A stretch of 64,000 bases of DNA from Sphingobacteriales bacterium (GTDB lineage Bacteria; Bacteroidota; Bacteroidia; Chitinophagales; JADIYW01). The notes under the pieces were generated by a model that was not told the DNA's origin, did not search any database, and saw nothing but the letters and a program-made list of their open reading frames with translations. Positions 35,609-44,700 of this stretch are shown piece by piece; position 1 is the stretch's first letter, and the number at the start of each line of letters is the position of its first letter. The stretch is taken from positions 393,387 to 457,386 of the forward strand of contig JADKIQ010000025.1 in NCBI GenBank assembly GCA_016721245.1, given 5' to 3'. The position numbers and the translations under genes are program-made.

Positions 35609-36742
35609 TTAGAGCATCCCCTTGGTGCTTGGGAGATCATTGCCCTCTCTTTTTACTGCTATTTTAATAGATTTTGCCACGGCTTTAAAGATGGCCTCTA
35701 TCTTATGGTGTTCGTTGTCGCCTTCTGCTTTTATATTGAGGTTGCATTTGGCTGCATCAGAAAAAGATTTCCAGAAGTGAAAAAACAATTCAGTTGGCAT
35801 ATCACCCACTTTTTCTCTGTTAAATTTTGCCTTCCAGACAATCCAGGGTCTGCCGGAAAAATCTATGGCAACTTGTGCCAATACATCATCCATGGGCAAT
35901 AAAAATCCATAACGGCTAATGCCATTTTTATTACCCAAGGCTTGTAAAAAGGCTTCACCCAAGGCAATAGCGGTGTCTTCAATCGTATGGTGTTCGTCGA
36001 TATGTAAATCACCTTTTACTTTGATATCTATATCGCAACCTGAATGTTTGGACAACTGTTCCAACATATGATCAAAGAAACCTAATCCAGTTTTGATAGA
36101 AGATTTTCCGGTTCCGTCCAGATTTAATTTTATCGATATTTTAGTTTCATTGGTATTTCTTTGTATTGTTGCTGATCGAGTTGGGTTACTCAAAAAATCA
36201 TAAATATCTTTCCAGTTTGTTGTTTTTAAAGCAATTGAATTTTTAAGTTCATGTTGCTTGAGTTTATTATCATCTGTTTTATCGGCGCTTCTGCCTATCA
36301 GAATTCCTTGTGCACCTAAGTTCTTTGCCAGCTGAATATCGGTCAGTCTATCGCCGATAACGAATGAGTTGACTAAGTCATATTTCTGTGTATCAAAATA
36401 TTTAGTCAGCAATCCGGTATTAGGTTTACGTGTCGGTAAATTATCTTTGGCAAAACTTCTGTCTATTAAAACTTCTTCAAATACAATTCCTGCACTTTTC
36501 AATACATCCATCATTAAATTGTGTGCCGGCCAGAATGTTTTTTCAGGAAAAGACTTTGTCCCTAAACCATCCTGATTGGTCACCATCACAAATTTAAAAT
36601 CAGTTTCATGCGCTATTCGCGACAAATACGGAATCACTTCAGGTAAAAACTGCAGTTTTTCATAACTGTCAATCTGAAAATCTTTCGGTTCATTAATTAT
36701 CGTTCCGTCACGGTCTATGAATAATATTTTTTGCTTACTCAT
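35609..36742 (-). CDS. hisB: Bifunctional histidinol-phosphatase / imidazoleglycerol-phosphate dehydratase
   Basis: Carries steps 7 and 9 (in the usual numbering) of histidine synthesis on one chain. N-terminal HAD phosphatase (about 1-165): LFIDRDGTIIN with the nucleophile Asp, VMVTNQDGLG, KPNTGLL and GDRLTDIQLAKNLGA. C-terminal dehydratase (about 185-377): TGLGFFDHMLEQLSKHSG, DLHIDEHHTIEDTAIALG with metal His residues, FSGRPW, FHFWKSFSDAAKCNL, EGDNEHHKIEAIFKA. The ATG overlaps the hisC stop as TAATG, indicating translational coupling. It is the last gene of hisG-D-C-B here. Confidence 0.95.
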   Translation of the reverse strand: MSKQKILFIDRDGTIINEPKDFQIDSYEKLQFLPEVIPYLSRIAHETDFKFVMVTNQDGLGTKSFPEKTFWPAHNLMMDVLKSAGIVFEEVLIDRSFAKDNLPTRKPNTGLLTKYFDTQKYDLVNSFVIGDRLTDIQLAKNLGAQGILIGRSADKTDDNKLKQHELKNSIALKTTNWKDIYDFLSNPTRSATIQRNTNETKISIKLNLDGTGKSSIKTGLGFFDHMLEQLSKHSGCDIDIKVKGDLHIDEHHTIEDTAIALGEAFLQALGNKNGISRYGFLLPMDDVLAQVAIDFSGRPWIVWKAKFNREKVGDMPTELFFHFWKSFSDAAKCNLNIKAEGDNEHHKIEAIFKAVAKSIKIAVKREGNDLPSTKGML

Positions 36743-37803
36743 TATGCTTTATATTCTTTAAGTGCTTCAATAAATTTAGTGTTTTCTGCGGTAGTTCCTA
36801 CGCTGACCCTTAAACAACCTTTTAGCAAAGGTGCCTTGTCACGATTGCGAATAATTACTTTTTTTGTCAAAAGATATTTATACAATGTATTCGCATCTTC
36901 TACTTTAAATAAAATAAAATTGGTGTCCGATGGATAGATTTTCTGAATGAATGCTATTTCTTTCAGTCGATTTTCCAGCCATTCTCTTCCTGACAATAGT
37001 TCGTTAATAAACTGTTTTTTTACATCTACTTTATTCAAAGCTTCCAATGCCAGATTTATGGTATGTTGTGTCACATTGTATGGCATCTTTATTGTATTCA
37101 TGTAATGAATGACTTCCTCATTTGCATACAGCATTACCGAGACGTGCATCCGCCATTCCCCAGGCCTTGGAAAATGTATTGATGACCACTAAATTTTCAA
37201 ATTCATCCAGACGGTTTGTCCAGCTCTTATTTTCGGCAAAATCCTGGTATGCTTCATCAATCACCACCAGACCATCAAAATTGTTTAAAATATTTTCAAT
37301 ATCATTTTCGTCCATCAGATTTCCCGTCGGATTATTCGGCGAACAAATAAATATAATTTTCGCGGCATTGTCCTGCGATTGCTTCAATATCTCGTCCACA
37401 TTCAACTGAAATATTTCTTCTTTCAGCATCACTTCTATGAGTCCGATATTCATTACCCGTGAAGCATGTTCATACATGGAAAACGAAGGCGGTAAAATTA
37501 TCACTTTATCTTTCCCTGCGATACAAAAACATTGTATCAGCACGTTGATGCATTCATCGCTGCCGTTGCCTAAAAAATCTGATTCGGATGAAGCTGCACG
37601 GTTTTCGCAAGTGCTGTTTTCAGATCTGCCTGCAAAGGATCCGGATAGCGGTTGTGTAATTCCTCGGTAACAGAACCTAAACTATTCTCATTGGCATCCA
37701 GAAAAACGCCTTCTTTTCCTTCATATTCCATACGGGCAGACGAATACGCCTGCATATTTAATACGTGCGGGCAAACCAGCTTCTTTATGTTTATTTTTTT
37801 CAT
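36742..37803 (-). pseudogene. hisC: Histidinol-phosphate aminotransferase, broken by two frameshifts
   Basis: PLP enzyme of histidine synthesis. Three pieces in two frames cover the whole protein: MKKINIKKLV...QLHPNQIF, then PNNPTGNLMD, VVIDEAYQDF and NTFSKAWGMADARLG (PLP Lys), then MLYANEEVIHYMN...CLRVSVGT. The first break is an A6 run at 37572-37577 (plus strand); A7 would restore IFLGNGSDECINV, as expected for HisC. The second is an extra base near 37131-37140; removing it restores ARLGMLYA. The two indels cancel, leaving the end in the original frame. With hisG, hisD and hisB intact, error in the sequence looks likelier than gene loss. Confidence 0.9.
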
Positions 37804-37806
37804 GCT

Positions 37807-39084
37807 TTAATCTTTCAATCTTATGCTCACTGCATTTTTATGTGCATCTAATTCTTCATTGGCTGCCATTACTTCTACCGTTTTTCCAATATTTTGCAGG
37901 CCTTCTTTTGATATTATCTGGAAGGTAATTTTCTTTACAAAACTATCTAAAGATACACCACTGTAAGCTCGTGCAAATCCGTTAGTAGGAAGTGTATGAT
38001 TGGTGCCGCTGGCATAATCACCCACACTTTCCGGCGTATAGTGACCTATAAAAACGGAACCTGCATTGACTACTTTTTCTGCCAGTTCTTCGGCATTTCT
38101 GGTTTGTAAAATTAAATGTTCCGGTGCATACGCATTACTGAATGCTATAGCTTCCTCTATATCGTTTACCAGTATCATTTTGCTGTTCTCCAGCGCTTTT
38201 GCTGTCACCTCTTTTCTTGGTAAATTTTTCAGTTGCTGGTCTATGGCAAAATGTACCAAATTTAAATATGCTTCTTCCGTGGTCACAAAAATCACCTGAC
38301 TATCCGCTCCGTGCTCTGCCTGTGCCAGTAAATCGGCTGCTATAAAATCAGGGCGTGATTCATCATCTCCAATCACTAATACTTCGCTTGGTCCTGCCGG
38401 CATATCAATGGCTATTCCATCCTTATTCACCAGTTGTTTGGCAGCCGTTACATATTGATTACCCGGCCCGAAAATTTTATACACCTGTGGAATCGTTTGC
38501 GTACCGTAAGCCATCGCTGCAATGGCCTGTGCGCCTCCTGCTTTGAATATTCTTTTTATACCGCACAAATCTGCTGTATATAAAATTGCCGGATTAATAC
38601 TGCCTGTTTTATCGGGAGGTGAACATAAAATTATCTCTGAACAGCCGGCAATTTGTGCCGGTACCGCCAGCATTAACACTGTAGAAAACAAAGGTGCAGA
38701 ACCGCCGGGAATATACAAACCGATTTTCTCTATACCTACCGATTTTCTCCAGCATTGCACACCCGGCATAGTTTCCGTGATATCTGCTGCACCCTGTTGT
38801 TGCCGATGAAACACCTGAATATTATTGTACGCAATATTTATAGCTTCCTTTAATTCTTCTGAAACTGAATTTACGGCTTTATTAATTTCCTCTTTAGTAA
38901 CTTCAAGAGAATCCATTTCAACTCCGTCAAATAATTTGGAATAATGTTTTAGAGCCTCATCACCGCGAGACTTCACTTCCTGCAAAATAGGAATTACCAT
39001 TTGTTCAATGGTTTCCAGCGATTGAGTTGGCCGTTGAATAATGTCACTCCAGGTTGCTCTTGTCGGATATTTAATGACTTGCAT
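37807..39084 (-). CDS. hisD: Histidinol dehydrogenase
   Basis: NAD-dependent two-step oxidation of histidinol to histidine. Signatures: GLYIPGGSAPLFSTVLMLAVPAQIAGC (about 118), FGPGNQYVTAAKQLV, DMPAGPSEVLVIGD, ADLLAQAEHG with zinc/catalytic residues, YAPEHLIL and GTNHTLPTNGFARAYSG. I use the ATG at 39084 (MQVIKYP); the frame opens seven codons earlier. About 425 residues, full length. It lies 3 bp before the hisC start. Confidence 0.95.
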   Translation of the reverse strand: MQVIKYPTRATWSDIIQRPTQSLETIEQMVIPILQEVKSRGDEALKHYSKLFDGVEMDSLEVTKEEINKAVNSVSEELKEAINIAYNNIQVFHRQQQGAADITETMPGVQCWRKSVGIEKIGLYIPGGSAPLFSTVLMLAVPAQIAGCSEIILCSPPDKTGSINPAILYTADLCGIKRIFKAGGAQAIAAMAYGTQTIPQVYKIFGPGNQYVTAAKQLVNKDGIAIDMPAGPSEVLVIGDDESRPDFIAADLLAQAEHGADSQVIFVTTEEAYLNLVHFAIDQQLKNLPRKEVTAKALENSKMILVNDIEEAIAFSNAYAPEHLILQTRNAEELAEKVVNAGSVFIGHYTPESVGDYASGTNHTLPTNGFARAYSGVSLDSFVKKITFQIISKEGLQNIGKTVEVMAANEELDAHKNAVSIRLKD

Positions 39085-39147
39085 TTTTATATAATTTAAC
39101 TGCAAAGCACACTAAGTTTTTCGCAAAGTGCGCAAAGGAAAAATGAG

Positions 39148-40005
39148 TTAATAAATTAATTTTTCAATCGGCATTACCAATATGCCTTCTGCACCTGCTT
39201 CTTTCAATTGCTGAATCTTTTCCCAGAAATCTTTTTCTGTGATGACCGAGTGAACGGAACTCCAGCCTTCTTTTGCGAATGCCTGTACAGTGGGCGAATT
39301 GATGCCGGGCAATAATGAAATGATTTTATCCAGACTTTCATTGGGTGCGTTCAGCAGAATATACTTGTTTTTTTGCGCGCGTTTTACCGCTTCCAGACGA
39401 AATAAGAGATTGTTTAAAATGTCATTTTTCTCAGTAGAAAGATTTTTATTCTTCACTAAAATAGCTTCTGATTGAAAAATCTGTTCTGCTTCTTTCAATC
39501 CATTACTTAATAATGTAGAACCTGTAGAAACAATATCGCATATAGCATCTGCGAGTCCGATGCCCGGTGCTATTTCAACGGAACCGGAAATGACGTGAAT
39601 ATCAGCCTTTATATTTTTTGAATCTAAAAATTGCTGCAGAATTTTCGGATACGAAGTGGCTATAGATTTTCCTGCTAAATCAGCAACTGATTTGTATTCC
39701 ATATTTCTGGGAACAGCTAATGATAAACGGCATTTTCCAAAACCCATTTTCAGGACTTCATCTACTTTTTTATCCGATTCCACTAAAACATTCTCACCAA
39801 CAATGCCTATATCTGCCACGCCATCCTGCACATAATCCGGAATATCGTCATCCCGTAAAAAAAGAATATCTATCGGAAAATCATAAGCGGAGGTGACTAA
39901 TTTACCGGTGCTGCTTGGGAATGAAATATCACATTCATTAATGAGTTTTATGGATTCATCGCTTAAGCGACCTTTTTTCTGTATGGCGAGTTTTAACCTT
40001 TGCAT
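39148..40005 (-). CDS. hisG: ATP phosphoribosyltransferase, long form
   Basis: First and feedback-controlled step of histidine synthesis (ATP + PRPP). 285 residues from the ATG at 40005 (MQRLKLAIQKKGRL); an upstream TTG at 40011 is less likely. The periplasmic-binding-like catalytic domains contain ISFPSSTGKLVTSAYDFPIDILFLRDDDIPDYV, DIGIVGENVL and EIAPGIGLADAICDIVSTGSTL (PRPP loop); the C-terminal ACT-like regulatory domain (about 210-285) makes it the long form that does not need HisZ. A TAAATTTG box (40016-40009, minus) ends 3 nt before the ATG, so a local leaderless promoter may exist besides the leader upstream. Confidence 0.94.
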   Translation of the reverse strand: MQRLKLAIQKKGRLSDESIKLINECDISFPSSTGKLVTSAYDFPIDILFLRDDDIPDYVQDGVADIGIVGENVLVESDKKVDEVLKMGFGKCRLSLAVPRNMEYKSVADLAGKSIATSYPKILQQFLDSKNIKADIHVISGSVEIAPGIGLADAICDIVSTGSTLLSNGLKEAEQIFQSEAILVKNKNLSTEKNDILNNLLFRLEAVKRAQKNKYILLNAPNESLDKIISLLPGINSPTVQAFAKEGWSSVHSVITEKDFWEKIQQLKEAGAEGILVMPIEKLIY

Positions 40006-40078
40006 AAACAAATTTACTTTTTTGAAAATTAAGATAATGAGAAATAATAAATGACCTGGGGAAAATAGATATACACTC

Positions 40079-40129
40079 CTACTTGGAGTGATGTAAAGCG
40101 TGAGCTGTTGTATGTAGTGTCATTGACAT
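40079..40129 (-). CDS. Candidate his operon leader peptide
   Basis: A 16-codon open frame, MSMTLHTTAHALHHSK, with four His, ending in TAG. It lies 73 nt upstream of hisG on the same strand. A TATATTTA box (40141-40134) sits exactly 4 nt before the ATG, the same spacing as in the trp leader. CACTCC/GGAGTG can pair around the stop codon. However, no clear U-rich terminator follows before hisG, so an attenuator is not proven, and a -33 box was not found. Confidence 0.45.
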   Translation of the reverse strand: MSMTLHTTAHALHHSK

Positions 40130-40235
40130 GGTGTAAATATATAGAAATCTGTTGCCGAAAATGCTTTTCAAAGTTTAAATTAAGATTAATGAATTTACTT
40201 TTTTACTTGTAAATTTGCAGAACAAAGTTTAATCC

Positions 40236-41972
40236 ATGAAAAAACGACTGCATCTTTTAATTTTAAGTCTGCTGATAGTATCCGCTGCTTTTGCGCAATA
40301 TACCTCCAGCGCCAATTCACAGTTCATGAGCTACAAAAAGGAATTTATGGAGCGATTCTGGAAGATAAATCCGGATTGGGCAACTAATTCCGGTTATCAT
40401 AAATATGACAGTATACTTCCAGTACCGAATGTACAACAGCGAAGCAAAGAATTGGTTTTCTATAAGAAAGAACTGAAAAAACTTAGCACTTTTCCATACG
40501 ACAAGCTTTCCGATTTAAATAAAATCGATTACAAAATATTGGAAAATGAATTACAGAAATATATATGGCAACTGGAAGTACTCAAAGAATTCGAATGGAA
40601 TCCTTCGTATTTTAATGCAGGTGGAACGTTTTCTTACATTCTTTCAGAGAATTACAGTCCGATTAAAAAAAGATTATCCGATTTCTATATCCGTTTAAAA
40701 AATGTTCCGGCATATTATGAAGCTGCCAAGGCAACTATAAAAAACCCATCGAAAGAACACCTGCAACTGGCGATAGAACAAAACGAAGGTTCATTATCCA
40801 TTTTTGAGAATGATTTCATTGACTCCGTTAAGCTTATGCATTTCTCTAAAGAAAAAGAAGCAACTTATCTGAAGCGAGGTCAAAAGGCAGTTACTGCCAT
40901 CAAATCCTATATTCATTTTCTGAAAGAATATCAGACAGACAATGCACGCAGTTTTCGCTTAGGTAATGATTTGTATGCAGATAAGTTCAAGTATGACATT
41001 CAAAGCCAATTTACAGTGGATGAAATTTATAAAGCTGCAGTAGACAGAAAACAATATTTGCATCAGGAGATGTTCAAACTATCTGCCCAATTATGGCCTA
41101 AATATTTTAACAATATACCTATTCCAATAGACACTTTAGAGGTCATCAAAAAAGTGATTGATACCATTTCTGTACAACATGTAAAACCGGAAGATTTTCA
41201 AGCTGAAATAGCAAAACAACTGCCTGAATTAACAGCATTTGTCGCCAAAAAAGATCTTATTTATATGGATCCGGACAAACCGTTAAAAGTGCGCAAAGAA
41301 CCTGCCTATATGGCTGGCGTGGCCGGCGCATCGATGAGTTCACCGGGTCCGTATGAAAAAAACGGAACTGCTTATTATAATGTTGGCACGCTGGAAGGCT
41401 GGGAACCGGAAAAAGCTGAAAGCTATCTCAGAGAATACAATAAATATGTACTGCAAATTCTGAATATACATGAAGCCATTCCCGGACATTATGTACAGTT
41501 AGTATACAGTAATAAATCGCCTTCTATTATAAAAGCTGTTTTTGGAAACGGTGCCATGATTGAAGGCTGGGCTGTCTATTCAGAATTGATGATGTTGGAA
41601 AATGGTTATGGCAATAATGAACCTGAAATGTGGCTGATGTATTACAAATGGAATTTACGAGCAACCTGCAATACTATTCTCGACATTGGAGTACATACTA
41701 AAAATATGTCTAAAGAGGATGCTCTGGATTTACTGAGCAGACAGGCTTTTCAGCAAAAAGCAGAAGCAGAAGGAAAATGGAATCGTGTGCAGCTAACCAG
41801 TGTGCAGCTTTGCTCTTACTTTACCGGATTCTACGAAATTATACAACTGAGAGAAACGTATAAAAAGAGTAAAGCAAGTGCTTTTAATGTTAAACATTTT
41901 AACGAAGATTTCTTAGGATTCGGCAGTTCTCCGGTTAAATATATACGACAAATATTAGTACCTGGATATTAA
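40236..41972 (+). CDS. DUF885 family secreted protein, probable metallopeptidase
   Basis: 578 residues with a signal peptide ending SAAFAQ (about residue 21). The C-terminal half carries the DUF885 signature: AYYNVGTLEGWEPEKAES, then NIHEAIPGHYVQLVYSNK (about 420) with an HExxGH zinc-type motif, FGNGAMIEGWAVYSELMML with a likely third-ligand Glu, and the late TGFYEIIQLR segment. The family is M2/M3-like in fold, so peptidase activity is expected but the substrate is unknown. A TAAATTTG box at 40210-40217 lies 18 nt before the ATG. A terminator follows at 42058. Confidence 0.88.
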   Translation: MKKRLHLLILSLLIVSAAFAQYTSSANSQFMSYKKEFMERFWKINPDWATNSGYHKYDSILPVPNVQQRSKELVFYKKELKKLSTFPYDKLSDLNKIDYKILENELQKYIWQLEVLKEFEWNPSYFNAGGTFSYILSENYSPIKKRLSDFYIRLKNVPAYYEAAKATIKNPSKEHLQLAIEQNEGSLSIFENDFIDSVKLMHFSKEKEATYLKRGQKAVTAIKSYIHFLKEYQTDNARSFRLGNDLYADKFKYDIQSQFTVDEIYKAAVDRKQYLHQEMFKLSAQLWPKYFNNIPIPIDTLEVIKKVIDTISVQHVKPEDFQAEIAKQLPELTAFVAKKDLIYMDPDKPLKVRKEPAYMAGVAGASMSSPGPYEKNGTAYYNVGTLEGWEPEKAESYLREYNKYVLQILNIHEAIPGHYVQLVYSNKSPSIIKAVFGNGAMIEGWAVYSELMMLENGYGNNEPEMWLMYYKWNLRATCNTILDIGVHTKNMSKEDALDLLSRQAFQQKAEAEGKWNRVQLTSVQLCSYFTGFYEIIQLRETYKKSKASAFNVKHFNEDFLGFGSSPVKYIRQILVPGY

Positions 41973-42057
41973 TGTGTTAAATAAGTTGCGCATTTCCCCA
42001 AAATGGTGCAACTTGAATCAAGATAGATTGCAATCTTAAAAGTAGACTTAATAGTTC

Positions 42058-42084
42058 TAAAGCGCCTTACGGGCGCTTTTTTTA
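42058..42084 (+). terminator. Intrinsic terminator after the DUF885 gene
   Basis: AAAGCGCC and GGCGCTTT (42072-42079) pair across a 5-nt loop and run into T7. A weaker inverted repeat, AAGTTGCGC/GTGCAACTT, precedes it at 41983-42014. Confidence 0.9.
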
Positions 42085-42146
42085 TTCTACCGGTTTATAA
42101 TTACCAATATTATTTTATATCTTCATGTGTACACAAAAAATACACC

Positions 42147-43343
42147 ATGAGGACATCTTTTTACATTTGCTTATTTTTAGTATTTGCCATTAGCTGTAAA
42201 AAAGAACAAGATACTGCCAGAAAGGCCGCTCCGCCGGATCAGACGGAAATCAATAAATTAAAATTAAATCAGATACAGATTTTAGGCAGCCACAACAGCT
42301 ACCATAAACGTATGGATGCCCGTCTTTTCAGTGCCATATCTAATATCAGCTTTTTACTGCCGGCAGAATATCAACCCGAAGAATTAGATTATTTTCATGA
42401 ACCCTTAAACGACCAACTCAATACATACGGAATGCGGGGATTTGAAATCGACATTTACAATGACCCGAATGGCGGCTTGTTTTTTAACCGGGCTGCAAAT
42501 AGTCTGGCCCGTATGTCAGTTGCCTCCAATATTGCGGAACTTAAACTACCCGGACTGAAAGTGTTGCATATCCCGGATGTTGATTACCAAACACATTATT
42601 ATACATTTAAAAGCATGCTGACAGCATTGAAAACCTGGTCTGATGCACATCCTAACCACTTACCGGTTTTTTTACACATCGAAACGAAAGAGACAGCCGT
42701 TACAGATGTGGTTCCATTATTGAGCATTGTCGGCCTTGCACAAACTATCAAATATACACCCGATCTTTCTGATAATATTGATACGGAAATAAAAGCTGTA
42801 TTTGGAGATGGGTTGGATAAAGTAATCACACCGGATAAAGTGCGCGGCACCTTTGCCACATTAAAAGAAGCTGTGCGTGCAAATAACTGGCCGACCATCG
42901 GAGCATCCAGAGGTAAATTTATTTTTGTCATGGAAGGTGGTGCAGAAGAAGAATATGTACAGGGCCATCCATCGTTGCAAGACAGAGCAATGTTTGTATA
43001 TACTGAAAATGACGATAAAGATGAAAGTGCATTTTTAATCTACAACGATCCGGAAAGAAATAATGAGGATATCAGATCTGCAGTAAGCAATAACTATATA
43101 ATACGCACCAGAGCTGACGGCCCTAACAATCAAAATAAAAACGGTGATTACACGAAGCAAATTGCGGCTTTCAACAGCGGTGCTCAGATTATCTCTACCG
43201 ATTATTACCGGCCGGATCCAAGACACCTTACATCTCCGGGTATCTTTACCAATTATTCCTGCAGATTCCCGAATGGTGAGTTGGCAAGAATCAACGCCAT
43301 ATCTGCAGCGGATAAACAAGGTATCGGAAGAATTGCCGAATAG
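42147..43343 (+). CDS. Ca2+-dependent phosphatidylinositol-specific phospholipase C-like lipoprotein
   Basis: 398 residues. The lipobox is FAISCKKE (Cys about 17). The catalytic TIM-barrel family (Ca2+-dependent PI-PLC, PI-PLC1-like) is marked by QIQILGSHNSYHKR (first catalytic His, about 50), LRGFEIDIY-like GMRGFEIDIYNDPNGG (Asp/Glu metal site), KVLHIPDVDYQTHYYTF (second His) and FLHIETKET. Later blocks ITPDKVRGTFATLKEAV and RADGPNNQNKNGDYTKQIAAFNSGAQIISTDYY are shared with the next gene. It should act outside the inner membrane on phosphoinositides or related lipids. It is the first of a tandem paralogous pair. Confidence 0.87.
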   Translation: MRTSFYICLFLVFAISCKKEQDTARKAAPPDQTEINKLKLNQIQILGSHNSYHKRMDARLFSAISNISFLLPAEYQPEELDYFHEPLNDQLNTYGMRGFEIDIYNDPNGGLFFNRAANSLARMSVASNIAELKLPGLKVLHIPDVDYQTHYYTFKSMLTALKTWSDAHPNHLPVFLHIETKETAVTDVVPLLSIVGLAQTIKYTPDLSDNIDTEIKAVFGDGLDKVITPDKVRGTFATLKEAVRANNWPTIGASRGKFIFVMEGGAEEEYVQGHPSLQDRAMFVYTENDDKDESAFLIYNDPERNNEDIRSAVSNNYIIRTRADGPNNQNKNGDYTKQIAAFNSGAQIISTDYYRPDPRHLTSPGIFTNYSCRFPNGELARINAISAADKQGIGRIAE

Positions 43344-43352
43344 AATAAATTT

Positions 43353-43387
43353 GAGAATTGAGATTTGGGAATTGAGAATTTAGATTA
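43353..43387. repeat. Heptanucleotide array between the PI-PLC paralogues
   Basis: GAGAATT, GAGATTT, GGGAATT, GAGAATT, TAGATTA in exact 7-nt register, filling much of the 82-bp gap between the two genes. Confidence 0.7.
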
Positions 43388-43425
43388 AATCTTAATTCTG
43401 AACGCTTAATTTTCTATCTTTATGT

Positions 43426-44577
43426 ATGCTGAAATCTTCATTCTATAGTTTATTTATTACGTTGATTTGTTTCTTTTCTGAAATAAAAGGACAGGAAATT
43501 ATATCCATTGATTCCTTAAAAATCAATCAGATTCAAACCTTAGGCAGTCACAACAGTTATCATCAGCGGGCTAATAAATTTATATTGCGCTTTTTGAAAG
43601 GATTAAGTGGCATTCTCCCAAAAGAATTTAATCCCAAAGAACTCGATTATGCGCATGAACCTTTACCGGTTCAGTTAGACAGTTTTCATTTAAGAAGTTT
43701 TGAGCTGGATATTTATGCCGACCCAAACGGCGGCTTATTTTATAATCGGAAAAAAAATAATCTTCTGGGCAAACCAAAAGCGTCAAATATTGATGCCTTG
43801 AAGGCTCCGGGATTCAAACTGCTGCATATTCCGGATATTGACTACAATTCGCATTACCCTACTTTTGTAAGTGGTTTAATAGAGTTAAAAAAATGGAGCG
43901 ATGCGCACCCGCAGCATTTACCGATTTATATTCTGGTAGAATGTAAAGTAGAATCCATCGCAGAGAAACTGAAAAAAATGCATTTCACCAACACACTTCC
44001 GTTTACACCGGAAATTGTAAATGATATTGACAAAGAAATAAAATCGGTTTTTGGAGACAGCCTAAAGGATATCATTACGCCGGATAAAGTGCGTGGCAAT
44101 TATGCGACCTTAAACGAGGCGGTGCTGGCCCATAATTTTCCGACTATCGGAGAAGCAAGAGGCAAATTTATTTTTGTGATGATGGAAGTGGGTGCAGATA
44201 ATTATTTGCTGAATCATCCTTCTTTGCAAAGCCGCGCCATGTTTACCTTTTCCTCACCAGATAAGCCCGAATGTGCCTTTATTAAGTTTGATGATGCGCT
44301 GGAAAATGAAGCAAAAATTATGGATGCAGTAAAGAAAGGCTACATCATACGCACACGTGCCGACGGACCGAACGTGCAAAACCGAAGTGGTGATTATTCG
44401 CAGCTGCAGGCGGCTTTCAGAAGCGGTGCACAAATCATTTCTTCCGATTATTATACGCCGGATATCCGCTACAAAAAGCATCCGAGAAGATTTACCAATT
44501 ACTCTACACGGTTTTCAGGCAATGACTTAGGAAGAATAAATCCGGTGAATGTGCCAGAAAGTAAAGTGAAAGAATAG
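43426..44577 (+). CDS. Ca2+-dependent phosphatidylinositol-specific phospholipase C-like, secreted paralogue
   Basis: 383 residues, closely similar to the gene before it throughout: QIQTLGSHNSYHQR, LRSFELDIYADPNGGLFYN, KLLHIPDIDYNSHYPTF, ITPDKVRGNYATLNEAV, RADGPNVQNRSGDYSQ and AQIISSDYYTPD. Unlike the first copy it has an ordinary signal peptide (ICFFSEIKGQE) and no lipobox Cys, so one paralogue is predicted to be membrane-anchored and the other free in the periplasm or outside. A duplication followed by a change of location is the simplest reading. The catalytic residues are kept in both. Confidence 0.87.
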   Translation: MLKSSFYSLFITLICFFSEIKGQEIISIDSLKINQIQTLGSHNSYHQRANKFILRFLKGLSGILPKEFNPKELDYAHEPLPVQLDSFHLRSFELDIYADPNGGLFYNRKKNNLLGKPKASNIDALKAPGFKLLHIPDIDYNSHYPTFVSGLIELKKWSDAHPQHLPIYILVECKVESIAEKLKKMHFTNTLPFTPEIVNDIDKEIKSVFGDSLKDIITPDKVRGNYATLNEAVLAHNFPTIGEARGKFIFVMMEVGADNYLLNHPSLQSRAMFTFSSPDKPECAFIKFDDALENEAKIMDAVKKGYIIRTRADGPNVQNRSGDYSQLQAAFRSGAQIISSDYYTPDIRYKKHPRRFTNYSTRFSGNDLGRINPVNVPESKVKE

Positions 44578-44700
44578 AAATATCATAGTGATATTATACG
44601 CGCAGAACAAGTAGTCTTTTACATTATTAAGTTGAATATCAATAGATAAAGTTATTATCTTTCATATTTGAAAGACTATGCCAATTGCGTATATTTGAGA

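Noticed and set aside
40012..40078. Attenuator terminator before hisG
   Set aside because: Only a 6-bp CACTCC/GGAGTG pair without a proper U-run is present, so I did not annotate a terminator.
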